From contig JAQBYI010000011.1 in assembly GCA_027622655.1 (NCBI GenBank), forward strand, positions 1 through 64,000: a stretch of DNA of 64,000 bases. Direction: 5' to 3'. Within the stretch, counting starts at the first letter, position 1; every line of letters begins with the position of its first letter. A program made the position numbers and the translations under genes. Source of the stretch: Gemmatimonadota bacterium. Its GTDB lineage: Bacteria > Gemmatimonadota > Gemmatimonadetes > Gemmatimonadales > Gemmatimonadaceae. Below, one piece after another: positions 18,223 through 27,756 of the stretch. The notes beneath the pieces are model-generated. The model was not told the origin of the DNA, ran no database searches, and saw nothing but the letters and a program-made list of their open reading frames with translations.

Positions 18223-20161
18223 ATGAGATTGCTCGCATGCGTCGGCGCGGTGGTGATTCTTGGCGGCTGTGGTAGCGGCGACTCCGGGTTGCCAAGCACC
18301 ACGGCGCTTTCGCCCGACGGCGCGCGCCATTCGATGCAGTCGTTCTCGCCGGACGGCAAGCGCGTCGCCTACTGGACACCAGTTGCAGAGGGCTCCCAAC
18401 TTTGGGTTGCGAACGCCGACATGAGTGCGCCGGTGAAATTGTCGGCGAGCGGTCCCTTTGTCGGCCCGGCCATCTGGTCTCCTGATGGCTCACGACTGGT
18501 CGCAGTCTCGGGCCAGTTCGGATTGGCAGACGTGGTCGTGGTGCCGGCGACCGGCGGAGAGGCACAGCGCGTGACGATGGACCCGGGGATCGAATTCCCG
18601 ATGGCCTGGTATCCGGACGGCGACCGGATCGCCTACACAGCGACGGCTGCGGGCGGCACTTTTTCGAGTTTCGTCGTGTCCGTGCAAAGCGGAGTCAGCA
18701 AGCCCCTCGTTCCAGGAGAGAAGCGGCCAAATAGCGGCTATCCGTCGCCGGACGGTTCGCACGTCGGGTACATAACGGGCGAAGGCTCCACGACGACGAT
18801 CTGGGTCGCGGACAGTGCCGGCGGCAATCCCCGCCAGCTCACGACGGAAGGGTTCGAAACCTTTTTTTCCGGCACTCCCTGGTCGCCGGATGGCAAGGAG
18901 ATCCTCTACGAGTCGCGCCGGACTGGCACGGCGGATCTCTGGGTAGTCCCCATCGCCGGCGGAGCGGCACGCCAGCTCACACGCGACGTCCGAAACGACC
19001 GTTTTGGCGTGTGGTCGCCGGATGGCAAGTGGGTGGCCTTTCGCTCCGACCGCGGCCGTCAGACCGACGTCTGGGTCGTGCCGGCGGCAGGCGGTGAGGA
19101 ACGAAGAATCACCGACAACACGGACGAAGAGCAGGGGCCGCTGTCGTGGCGGCCGGGAACGAACGAGTTGACGTTCAGCACGATCACCCAGGCGGCTGGC
19201 GTGTGGGCACTGGATCTGGCCAGCAGCGCGGAGCGTAAGCTCACGCCGGACTCGGTCCGGACCAGCTGGTTCAGCGTCTCTCCGGATGGGGAGCAGGTCA
19301 ACTACGTCATCGAGCGCGGTGGGGGCGTGCAGGACATCGCCGTGATGCCGCTCGCCGGCGGTCCGTCGCGTACGCTCGTTTCGGGCGGGGGGGCAGGTGT
19401 GGTGGGGGACGCTGTGGTCGCCCGACGGCTCGAAGATCGTGTATTCGTCCAACGGCGCCGGTACTCAGGATATCTGGGTGGTGGACGCCGTAGGCGGTGC
19501 GCCACGCCAGCTGACCAATTGGTCGGGGTATGAGCAGAGCACAGCGTGGAGTCCCGACGGTTCCGCGGTGTACTTCTACTCTGACCACGACACGAAGCTG
19601 GGTGACATCTGGAAGATGGATGTATCGGGCGGCGAGCCGACGCGCGTCACAAACAACGGAACCGTGAATGAATTAGCTGGGCGCGCCGGCGTTGCCGACC
19701 TGTTCGCCCTAGTCTTGAACCCCGCCGGTGGTCAGTTTGGCATTTCCCGCGTACGTCCGGACGGGCGGATGAACGTCGTCTGGGATCGCACGAACGCGGT
19801 GGTCGCATCCATCTCGCCAACCGGGGATTCCATCGCTGCGATAGTCGAACAATCCAATGGAAAACTGCATTCGATGATCCTCCCCGCCGCGGGTGGTGCC
19901 GGGCGGATGATCCTTGGCCCTGATGAGGGTCCAACAAGTATCGGCGGTGCATGGTCGAGCGACGACAAGTTCCTGCTCTACGCCACGACGGTCAATAATG
20001 TCGCTGACCTGGGAATGCTCACCATCGCCGATGGCACGACGCGGCGCCTGACGACAACACCAGAGAGTGAAGATGGCGCGGAGTTCACGCCCGACGGGAA
20101 GACCGTCGTGTTCCGGCGGAGCGCCACCGTGCAGCGGCTGTACAGGGCAGTCATTCCTTAG
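18223..20161 (+). pseudogene. TolB-like beta-propeller lipoprotein, frameshifted in a G7 tract
   Basis: Starts MRLLACVGAVVILGGC, a lipoprotein signal with lipobox LGGC, followed by WD40/TolB-type blades (WSPDG motifs repeated about every 45 residues). After SRTLVSGGG the frame shifts: the run of seven G at 19387-19393 needs six to continue as QVWWGTLWSPDGSKIVY. Corrected length is about 645 residues, to TAG 20159. AGGAGAATAGG precedes the ATG. Coupled with the upstream kinase, whose sensor domain is also TolB-like. If the extra G is real, translation ends at 19533 with a truncated propeller. Confidence 0.8.
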
Positions 20162-20247
20162 GTGAGGTGGGGGAGTGAAGGGTGAGGAGTACGTGAAGGG
20201 TGAGGAGTGAGGAGGATTAGCTAGGAGTGAGGGGTGAGGAGGAACAG
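20161..20247. repeat. GTGAGG-rich intergenic repeat, copy 2
   Basis: Second copy of the irregular GTGAGG repeat, directly after the propeller stop. It shares the TACGTGA(A/G)GGGTGAGG core with the stretch at 16683-16772. It runs into the presumed 5' region of the broken DUF1579-like gene. Confidence 0.7.
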
Positions 20248-20343
20248 GCGGCAGTTGACACCAACTCACATTTGGCATCGCTCCGATCGCACGCGAAGTG
20301 GAACAACGTCCTCGACGCCTTCGACGCCGTCGTTCGCCCGTGC

Positions 20344-20802
20344 ATGCATGACCCTAAGTTTCGCGAGTTTGATTTCTGGGTGGGCGACTGAGACGTGCGC
20401 GCCACCGGTGCGCCTGCCGTCGGCCCACCCGCGCGCAACAACATCACGCTCGAAGAGAACGGCTGCGTGGTGATGGAGCATTGGTCCGCACCCGCCGGGT
20501 CAGGAGGCCAGAGCTTCAACAACTACGACCGCTCGTACGGCGTCTGGCGCCAAACCTGGGTGGACAACGGTGGCGGCCAGCACGACTACAAGGGCAACCT
20601 GAAGGACGGCAACATGGTGTTCGAAGGCGACACGCCCGCGCCGGGCGGTCGGCTGGGCCGGGTTCCTACGAAGCTCACGCTCTTTCACATCAGCCCCGAT
20701 TCGGTGCGCCAGTTCTCGGAGCAGTCCGCGGACAGCGGCAAGACGTGGACCACGGCGTACGACCTGATGTACGTGCGGTACAAGGGTCCAAAGCGCCCGT
20801 AG
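20344..20802 (+). pseudogene. DUF1579-like protein with in-frame UGA at a conserved Trp
   Basis: ATG 20344 begins HDPKFREFDFWVGD, then TGA at 20389-20391, then DVRATGAPAVGPPARNNITL and an intact remainder to TAG 20800. The family signature is FDFWVGxWDV, so the TGA stands where Trp (TGG) is expected. The rest (GVWRQTWVDN, TWTTAYDLMYVRYK) is well formed. No signal peptide is visible ahead of the ATG and the region before it is repeat DNA, so the N-terminus may also be lost. Function of the family is not established. Confidence 0.7.
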
Positions 20803-20967
20803 CAAACCCGAATACGGTCGCGCGCCGGGTCAGGTTCAAACAAAGGGCTGGATTCACCGTCGAAAATGCGTACGTTTGCTGACGTACCGTTTCCTGACGC
20901 CCGGCGCCGATAGTCGTTTCCCACCTCGGTCCGCGCCTCCGATTTACCGCGTCCCTTTGAGGTGATC

Positions 20968-22356
20968 ATGCATTTTCACCGTCCCCTGGCCACGTTGGTC
21001 GCGGCCATGCTCCTGAGTCTGCCGCTCAGCAGGCCGCTGGCCGCTCAGGCCGACCTGCCGATCAAGGACACGACGCTCGCCAACGGGCTGCGCGTGATTG
21101 TGATCGAAAATCACGCGGTGCCGCTCGTGACGGTGGAGCTCAACGTCAAGAATGGCGCGTACACCGAAAGCCCCGAGTATGACGGGCTCTCGCACCTGTA
21201 CGAGCACATGTTCTTCAAGGCCAACAAGGCAATCCCGTCGCAGGAGGCTTACCTCGCGCGCCTCCGCGAACTCGGCGGATCGTGGAATGGCACGACGTCC
21301 GGCGAGCGCGTGAACTACTACGTGACAGTCGGAACTGACAGCATTGTGCCGACGATGCAGTTCATGGAAGACGCGATTCGCTATCCCCTCTTCCTGCCTG
21401 ACGAACTCGTGCGTGAACGACCGGTCGTGATCGGCGAGTTCGACCGCAACGAAGCCAATCCGTTCTTCCACCTGCTGCGCGGCATCGACACGCTTCTCTG
21501 GACACCGGAGTTCTACTCGCGCAAGAACACGATCGGCAATCGCGAGGTGATCCTCACGACGACGCAGCAGAAGATGCAGGAAATCCAGAATCGCTTCTAC
21601 GTACCGAACAACACGGCATTGATTCTCGCCGGCGACGTCTCACCGGCCAACGGCTTCAAGCTCGCCGCGCAAGTGTTCGGCGACTGGCCGCGCGGCGCGG
21701 ACCCGTTCGCGACGCCGGCCCCCAATGCGCCCGTGCTGAAGGAGTCGGCGGCCGCCGTGGTCGAGAAGCCGGTGAACGGCCTGACGGTGTTCTACCAGTG
21801 GCAGGGCCCGAGCGTCATGGACGATCCAAAGTCCACCTACGCGGCCGACGTACTCTCGCAGGTGCTTAACAACCCGTCGAGCCCGTTCCAGAAGCGACTC
21901 GTGGACGGCGGCCTCACGTTCACTGCGCAGATCGGCTACAACACGCTGAATCACGTCGGACCGATCAGCGTGTTCGCGCAGACGACGCCGGACAAACTGG
22001 CGTCCGCACAGGCCGTGCTGATGGAAGAGCTGGCCAAGCTCGCCGACCCGAACTACCTGCCACAGGAAATGCTCGACGCAGCGCAGAAGTCGCTCGGCAT
22101 TCAGGCGCTCTACGAACGCGAACAGCCAAGCGAGTGGGCGCACACGGTGGGTTATTGGTGGGCCGTGGCGGACCTCGACTACTACCGAGGGTACGTGCCC
22201 AACATGCAGAAAATCACGCGCGCCGACATGGCCGAGTATGCGAAGAAGTACATCGTTGGCAAACCGTTCGTGGTGGGTGCACTGCTCTCGCCCGAAATGC
22301 GGGAACAGACGCAGCTCACACCAGAGTCTTTGCTGAAGACGAGGATCGTACCATGA
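20968..22356 (+). CDS. Exported M16 zinc peptidase, catalytic subunit (second pair)
   Basis: 462 residues with a signal peptide (LVAAMLLSLPLSRPLAAQA). The zinc motif HLYEH is present with a distal Glu in RPVVIGEFDRNEANP. Organisation mirrors the pair at 6635-9485, but the sequences are clearly diverged, so the two pairs probably serve different substrates. The stop overlaps the next start by 4 bp (ATGA). GTG 20962 is an alternative start. Confidence 0.92.
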   Translation: MHFHRPLATLVAAMLLSLPLSRPLAAQADLPIKDTTLANGLRVIVIENHAVPLVTVELNVKNGAYTESPEYDGLSHLYEHMFFKANKAIPSQEAYLARLRELGGSWNGTTSGERVNYYVTVGTDSIVPTMQFMEDAIRYPLFLPDELVRERPVVIGEFDRNEANPFFHLLRGIDTLLWTPEFYSRKNTIGNREVILTTTQQKMQEIQNRFYVPNNTALILAGDVSPANGFKLAAQVFGDWPRGADPFATPAPNAPVLKESAAAVVEKPVNGLTVFYQWQGPSVMDDPKSTYAADVLSQVLNNPSSPFQKRLVDGGLTFTAQIGYNTLNHVGPISVFAQTTPDKLASAQAVLMEELAKLADPNYLPQEMLDAAQKSLGIQALYEREQPSEWAHTVGYWWAVADLDYYRGYVPNMQKITRADMAEYAKKYIVGKPFVVGALLSPEMREQTQLTPESLLKTRIVP

Positions 22357-23687
22357 AGCGCCTGATTCTCTCGGCCGCGTTGCTGGCTGCAGCGCAACTC
22401 GCAGCGCCGTTTGCGACACACGACGGAGCCCGCGCCCAGGGCGCCGGCTCCGCGGTGACCGTTGCCAAGACCACCATCGCCGGCATTCAGGTGATTCACA
22501 AGCGCGTGACGGCGAACGATGTGATTGCCGTGCAGGTGTACCTGAAGGGAGGAAGCGCCGCGCTGACGCCGGACATGCAGGGAGTCGAGAACCTGATGGG
22601 CCAGTCAATGACGACCGGGACCGATCAGTATTCCAAGGACCAGTTCGCGGCGCTATCAACGTCAACAGGCTCGTCCATCACCGCGGGCACCGGCTACGAT
22701 TTCACGACTTTCGGCGCGCAAGGCGTGCGACAGAGCTTCAACGACACCTGGAACCTGTTCACTCAAGCGCTGTTGCATCCGACGTTTCCGGCCGATGAGG
22801 TCGCGCAGGTTCGCGACCAGCTCGAGAACACACTCAAGCAGCGCGCCGATGATCCGGACACGTACCTCGAGCAACTGGCCGATAGCGCGCTGTACGCCGG
22901 GCATCCGTATGCCCTCGACCCCGCGGGCACGGCCGCTGCAATGGCCAAGCTCACCCGTGACGATCTCGTACGGTGGCACAAGTCCCGGATGACGAAGGAG
23001 AACATGCTGATCGTCGTCGTGGGCAACGTTGCGCCCGCGGACCTGCGGCAGAAGGTTACTGCGGCATTCGGTTCGCTTCCCGCGAGAGGTGGCGCGGCAG
23101 CGAAAGCCGAGGTCGTGGCCAGCGCGAAGGGCGATCCGGTGTTGTTCAAGCGTGAGCTTCCGACGAACTACATCGAAGGTGTCTTCACGGCGCCCGCGCT
23201 GAGCCACCAGGACTTTCCGGCGATGCGGGTGACCATTCTGGTGCTCACGGACCGGCTGTTCGAGGAAGTGCGCACCAAACGCAACCTGACGTATGCCACT
23301 TTTGCGCAGGTGAACAATCGCGTCGCGAATCGCGGCCGCATCTACGTCACAGCCGCGAACCCGGACACGACGCTCAAGGTCATGCTCGGAGAAGTGACGC
23401 GGCTGCACGATGAAGCTGTATCGACGAAGCTGCTGACCGAATCGGTAGGCGTGTTCGCGACGAACTACCTCATGGGCCAGCAGACGAACATGGGGCAGGC
23501 CGGGTCGCTTGCCACGTGGGAGCTCACGGGCGGCGGCTATCAGAACGCTGCCAGCTACGTGAACCGGCTCCGCGCAGTAAAGCCCGCCGATGTGCAGCGC
23601 GTGGCGCGTACGTATCTCAAGGATTTCCGGTTTGCCGTCGTTGGCGATCCCGACAAAATCGACGCGGCGTTGCTCAAGTCGAAGTAA
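22353..23687 (+). CDS. Exported M16 family protein, non-catalytic partner (second pair)
   Basis: 444 residues with signal peptide RLILSAALLAAAQLAAPFAT. The position of the zinc motif reads GVENLMGQSMTTGT, so it cannot be catalytic. The C-terminal half retains the LFEEVRTKRNLTYATFAQ region that corresponds to the substrate-binding Arg/Tyr segment. The ATGA overlap with the active subunit indicates a co-translated heterodimer. A strong hairpin follows. Confidence 0.9.
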   Translation: MKRLILSAALLAAAQLAAPFATHDGARAQGAGSAVTVAKTTIAGIQVIHKRVTANDVIAVQVYLKGGSAALTPDMQGVENLMGQSMTTGTDQYSKDQFAALSTSTGSSITAGTGYDFTTFGAQGVRQSFNDTWNLFTQALLHPTFPADEVAQVRDQLENTLKQRADDPDTYLEQLADSALYAGHPYALDPAGTAAAMAKLTRDDLVRWHKSRMTKENMLIVVVGNVAPADLRQKVTAAFGSLPARGGAAAKAEVVASAKGDPVLFKRELPTNYIEGVFTAPALSHQDFPAMRVTILVLTDRLFEEVRTKRNLTYATFAQVNNRVANRGRIYVTAANPDTTLKVMLGEVTRLHDEAVSTKLLTESVGVFATNYLMGQQTNMGQAGSLATWELTGGGYQNAASYVNRLRAVKPADVQRVARTYLKDFRFAVVGDPDKIDAALLKSK

Positions 23688-23711
23688 CGGCACGCCGCGC
23701 TAAAGTACCAA

Positions 23712-23733
23712 GGGGCCCGCGATCGCGGGCCCC
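23712..23733 (+). terminator. Palindromic hairpin after M16 operon
   Basis: GGGGCCCGC (23712-23720), loop GATC, GCGGGCCCC (23725-23733): a perfect 22-bp palindrome 25 bases after the stop at 23687. It lies 23 bases before the GTG of the ADOP permease, so it probably separates the two units. Confidence 0.75.
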
Positions 23734-23755
23734 GACCGTTCCTGCACCCCGAGCC

Positions 23756-26245
23756 GTGAACACACTCATCGACTTCGCCTCCGACCTTCGGTTTGCGATG
23801 CGAATGCTGCGCAAGTCTGCAGTCACGTCGGTGATGATCGTGGTATGCCTAGGCTTCAGCATTGGCGCGGTGGGCACGGTGTTCGCGTGGACCGAGTCGG
23901 TCGTCTTCGATCCTCTGCCCGCCGTTCCGAACCTGTCGGGGCTCGTCTCGCTCAGGACGGTGACGTCGCGCGGCGAAGCATGGCTTTCGCATCCCGACTT
24001 TACGGACGTGCGGAATGCCGAGGCGGGAGCGACGGCGCGGACATTCACCGGGATTTCGGCGGCGAGTATCCGCCGACTCAACCTGCGCACGGACGCGTCG
24101 GCCGAGCCGCGGTTTGCCGAGCCGCTCTGGGGCGCGCTGGCGAGCGCAAACTACTTCGACGTGCTCCGGGTGCCGCTCGCTCTCGGTCCCGGCTTCAGTC
24201 CGAACGACGACCTCGTGCGCGGCGGTGGGGCAGTCGCCGTGATCAGCCATTCGCTGTGGCAGCGACGGTTCGGTGCCGCGGGCGACGTGATCGGTCGTCA
24301 GATCTGGATCAATAACCGCTCGTTGACGGTTGTCGGCGTGGCGCCGTCACGTTTTGCGGGGACGCTTTCGAGACTGGCACTCGATGTCTGGATTCCGTTG
24401 TCGATGCAGCCGGATCTCGTCGGGACTGACGACCTGATGGAGCTGCGCGCCATTCGCTGGCTCGACGTCTCCGCGCGACTCGTTCCTGGCGCGACACTCG
24501 AATCGGCGCGCACGGCGGCGCAGGCGACGGGGCGGCGCATTGCCGCACAGTTCGCCGAGAACACCGACCTTGGGTTGACCGCGCGCACGATCGATATCGG
24601 CCCAATCGAACGCATGGCTCCGCTCTTCACTGTGATGCTCGGCATCGCACTGCTCGTCATGCTTATTGTCTGTTCGAACGTGGCCAATCTGTTGCTCCTT
24701 CGGAGTTCTGCCCGCGAGCACGAGATGGCCGTGCGCCTCGCACTGGGCGCGCGCCCCGATCGCCTGGTGCGACAGCTGATGACGGAGAGCCTGCTCCTCG
24801 CCGTCAGCGGCGTGACCGTGGGGATCGCCGTGCTCGTGTGGGCGCGAAACGCGCTCGCCGCGCTGATTCCTGCGTCACCGCTGCCGCTCGTTGCCGAGAC
24901 GCCGGTCAACCTTACGGTGATTCTCGTGCTCGCCGCCGTCGGTGTCTCGACGATTTTCGTTTTCGGGCTGGCGCCGGCGATGCGGTCCGCGCGCGTGGCC
25001 GTGCGCGCATCACTCGCTGGTTCGGGTTCGACGCGCGGTGGGAGCGCAGGGAGCAGCGCGGTGCGCGGCGCACTCGTCAGCGCGCAGTTCGCCCTCTCGC
25101 TAGCCGTGCTCGTTACCGCGGGTCTCTTTCTGAGCCGGCTCGACGAATTGCAGCGCGTGGATCGCGGATTCCGGGAGCCCGAGCAGGTGTTGCTCGCAAC
25201 GCTCGATTTCGATCTTGCCGGCGTACGCAACGACTCACTGAAATCGTTGGTCGTCGAACGGGTGCTGCAGGAACTCTCCGCCCAGCCCGGAGTGACCGCC
25301 GCGTCGGCCGCGACGTTCGTGCCGCTGGGCTTTCTTGGCTACAGCACGGTCGATACGCGCGTAAGCGGTTACACGCCGGGCCCCGGCGAGGCGACGAGCT
25401 TTCTGACGAATCGCATTGTTGGCGGATACTTCGAGACGATGGGGATCCCGATTCTCCGCGGCCGGCCAATCGAAGCACGCGACCGCGCGGGCACGGAAGC
25501 GGTGGTCGTGGTAAACGACGCATTCGCACGCCGCTTTTTTGGAGAAACGGATCCGGTCGGCCGCAGCTTGAATATCCGCGGCCGCGACGTGACGATCGTC
25601 GGCGTGGCGGCCGACGGGAAGTACGAGTTCACTGCCCCGCTCGACGAGCCGTCTCCGCCGTTCATTTACATGCCGTATTCGCAGTGGACAACCGGCGCGA
25701 TCGTGTTGCACGTGCGGAGCGGTGGCGATCCGATCACGCTCGTTCCGGCAGTACAGCGCATCGTGTCGGCGGCGGACGCGCGGTTGATCGCGATGACCCC
25801 GTCAACGCTCGAGGAGTACAGCTCGGTGCCGTACATGCCGATTCGGTTGGGGACACGCATCCTCTCAGTGCTTGGCGGCGGCGCGCTTGTTCTCGCAACG
25901 CTCGGGCTCTACGCAGTGATTGGTTATTCCGTGTCGCAGCAGCGGCGAGAGATCGGAATTCGCATGGCGCTGGGAGCGACGCCCGGCGCACTCGTCTCGC
26001 GCTTTCTCATGCATGCGGCGCGCTACGCCGGCGCCGGTGCGTTCGCAGGCGTCCTGCTTGCCGTCGTGATTGCGTATGGACTCGCCACCAGACTTCCCGG
26101 AAGCGTACCGCGCGTTACGACCGAGATGGTCGCCCCGTTTCTGGCAGCCACAGCGCTGCTCTGCGCCGTCGCGGCGCTGGCAGCGCTCATTCCGGCGAAT
26201 CGCGCTGCCCACGTGAATCCGACGGTCGCGCTCAGGGAAGAGTGA
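23756..26245 (+). CDS. ADOP-type ABC permease (MacB-PCD/FtsX duplicated)
   Basis: 829 residues. N-terminal helix (VTSVMIVVCLGFSIGAVGTV), periplasmic MacB-PCD domain, FtsX block of three helices (about residues 285-430), a further helix with a second PCD domain, and a final FtsX block ending IPANRAAHVNPTVALREE. This is the double-permease layout of macrolide-exporter-like transporters common in Acidobacteria and Gemmatimonadota. No ATPase gene adjoins it, as is usual for these orphan permeases. GTG 23756 gives the usual LIDFASDLRFAMRML beginning. Confidence 0.9.
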   Translation: MNTLIDFASDLRFAMRMLRKSAVTSVMIVVCLGFSIGAVGTVFAWTESVVFDPLPAVPNLSGLVSLRTVTSRGEAWLSHPDFTDVRNAEAGATARTFTGISAASIRRLNLRTDASAEPRFAEPLWGALASANYFDVLRVPLALGPGFSPNDDLVRGGGAVAVISHSLWQRRFGAAGDVIGRQIWINNRSLTVVGVAPSRFAGTLSRLALDVWIPLSMQPDLVGTDDLMELRAIRWLDVSARLVPGATLESARTAAQATGRRIAAQFAENTDLGLTARTIDIGPIERMAPLFTVMLGIALLVMLIVCSNVANLLLLRSSAREHEMAVRLALGARPDRLVRQLMTESLLLAVSGVTVGIAVLVWARNALAALIPASPLPLVAETPVNLTVILVLAAVGVSTIFVFGLAPAMRSARVAVRASLAGSGSTRGGSAGSSAVRGALVSAQFALSLAVLVTAGLFLSRLDELQRVDRGFREPEQVLLATLDFDLAGVRNDSLKSLVVERVLQELSAQPGVTAASAATFVPLGFLGYSTVDTRVSGYTPGPGEATSFLTNRIVGGYFETMGIPILRGRPIEARDRAGTEAVVVVNDAFARRFFGETDPVGRSLNIRGRDVTIVGVAADGKYEFTAPLDEPSPPFIYMPYSQWTTGAIVLHVRSGGDPITLVPAVQRIVSAADARLIAMTPSTLEEYSSVPYMPIRLGTRILSVLGGGALVLATLGLYAVIGYSVSQQRREIGIRMALGATPGALVSRFLMHAARYAGAGAFAGVLLAVVIAYGLATRLPGSVPRVTTEMVAPFLAATALLCAVAALAALIPANRAAHVNPTVALREE

Positions 26246-26349
26246 GCGCTGTGACCGGCGCGGCGCTCAGGGAGGAAGGAACCCTGCGACTGGCGCAGCG
26301 CGCCGGTTCGAACGACATTCTCCTGATTCCCACTCCGAGACGCTCAGTC

Positions 26350-27755
26350 ATGCGAGTCCGAACCTGTCTGCCGTTCGTTGCCTGTCTCCTGTTGTCGACC
26401 GTTTCTGCCTCTCATCTGTCAGCCCAGCAGAATCAGCGCCCGAATATCGTCTTGATGTTTCCCGACAACCTCGGCTGGGGTGAGGTCGGAGCGTACGGAA
26501 GCGTTCGCGATGTTCCGACGCCGAACATCGACCGGATCGGTGCCGAGGGAATGCGGTTGAACAATTTCAACGTCGAGTACTCGTGCACGGTGTCGCGCGC
26601 AGCGCTGCTCACCGGTCGCTACGCCATCCGCACGGGCGCGGCGCAGCCGACGGGAATCACGCTCTGGGAAGTCACGCTTGCTGAAGCTCTCAAGTCAGCC
26701 GGATATTCCACCGGGATCTTCGGGAAATGGCACCTCGGCGGCAACGAATGGCTCGGACGTACGCCCGGCCATCAGGGGTTCGACGAGTGGTGGGGCATTC
26801 CGCACACGAGCAACGCGTCGATGGTCACCACTTCACCGACGTTCGATCCGGCGACGACCGAAGTGCCGTACATCTGGGAACAGAAGGCCGGCGAAGCGCC
26901 GAAGAAGCTGAAAGTGTTCGATCTCGAGTCGCGGCCGTTTGTCGATCGCGAGGCGGCAGAGCACGGCATCCAGTTCATGGAGCGGAGCGTACGCGAGCAG
27001 AAGCCGTTCTTCTTCTATTACCCGATCACCCAGATCCACTTCCCCACGCTCGCGCATCCCGACTTCGCGGGCAAGAGCGGCGCGGGCGACATCGGCGACG
27101 CCATGGCCGACATCGACCACAACGTGGGTCTCGTGCTCGACGCCATCAAACGGCTCGGCATTGAGCGCAACACGCTCGTGTTCTGGTGCACGGGGACAAC
27201 GGCGCTGAGATCCGGCGCCCGTGGCGAGGAACGTCCGGCCCGTGGAGCGGCTACTACAACTCCGTCATGGAGGGCGGGATTCGCACACCGTGCGTCATCC
27301 GGTGGACCGGCCGGATTCCGGCCGGGCAGGTGTCGAACGAAATCGTCCACCAGGTTGATTTCCTGCCGACTATCGCGGCCGCCGTTGGCTCCGACTTCGT
27401 ACCCAAGGATCGCGCGATTGACGGTGTGAACCAACTGCCGTTCCTTGAGGGAAAGCAAAAGAAGTCGAATCGTGAGAGCGTTGTCTTCTTCACCGGTCAG
27501 TCCGTGGCGGCGGTCAAGTGGATGGACTGGAAGTTCCATTACGCATACACGCCCGTGCCGCGTCAGCCAGAGCCGCCTCTGATGCGCCTGTTCCACCTGC
27601 GATCGGACCCGAAGGAGGAATCCGACGTCAAGGACGCCAACCCGTGGGCTCTGAGTGCCTTCGACAAGATCGTCGCGGACTGGATGGTGACCACGGTGCG
27701 GTACCCCAACGTTCCGCAGGGAGCGCCCGACCCGTATTTGCCGCCGCGTCCGTAG
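26350..27755 (+). pseudogene. Exported type I sulfatase, single-base frameshift
   Basis: Signal peptide (PFVACLLLSTVSASHLSAQ), then RPNIVLMFPDNLGWGEVG and the sulfatase site CTVSRAALLTGR, in which Cys would become formylglycine; the usual Pro at +2 is Val. At ACGGGGACAAC (27190-27200) one G is missing: VFWCTG should continue as DNGAEIRRPWRGTSGPW, which is found in the next frame through to TAG 27753. Corrected length 468 residues. As read, translation would end in unrelated sequence at 27429, losing metal-site residues (DN). Confidence 0.85.
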
Positions 27756-27756
27756 T

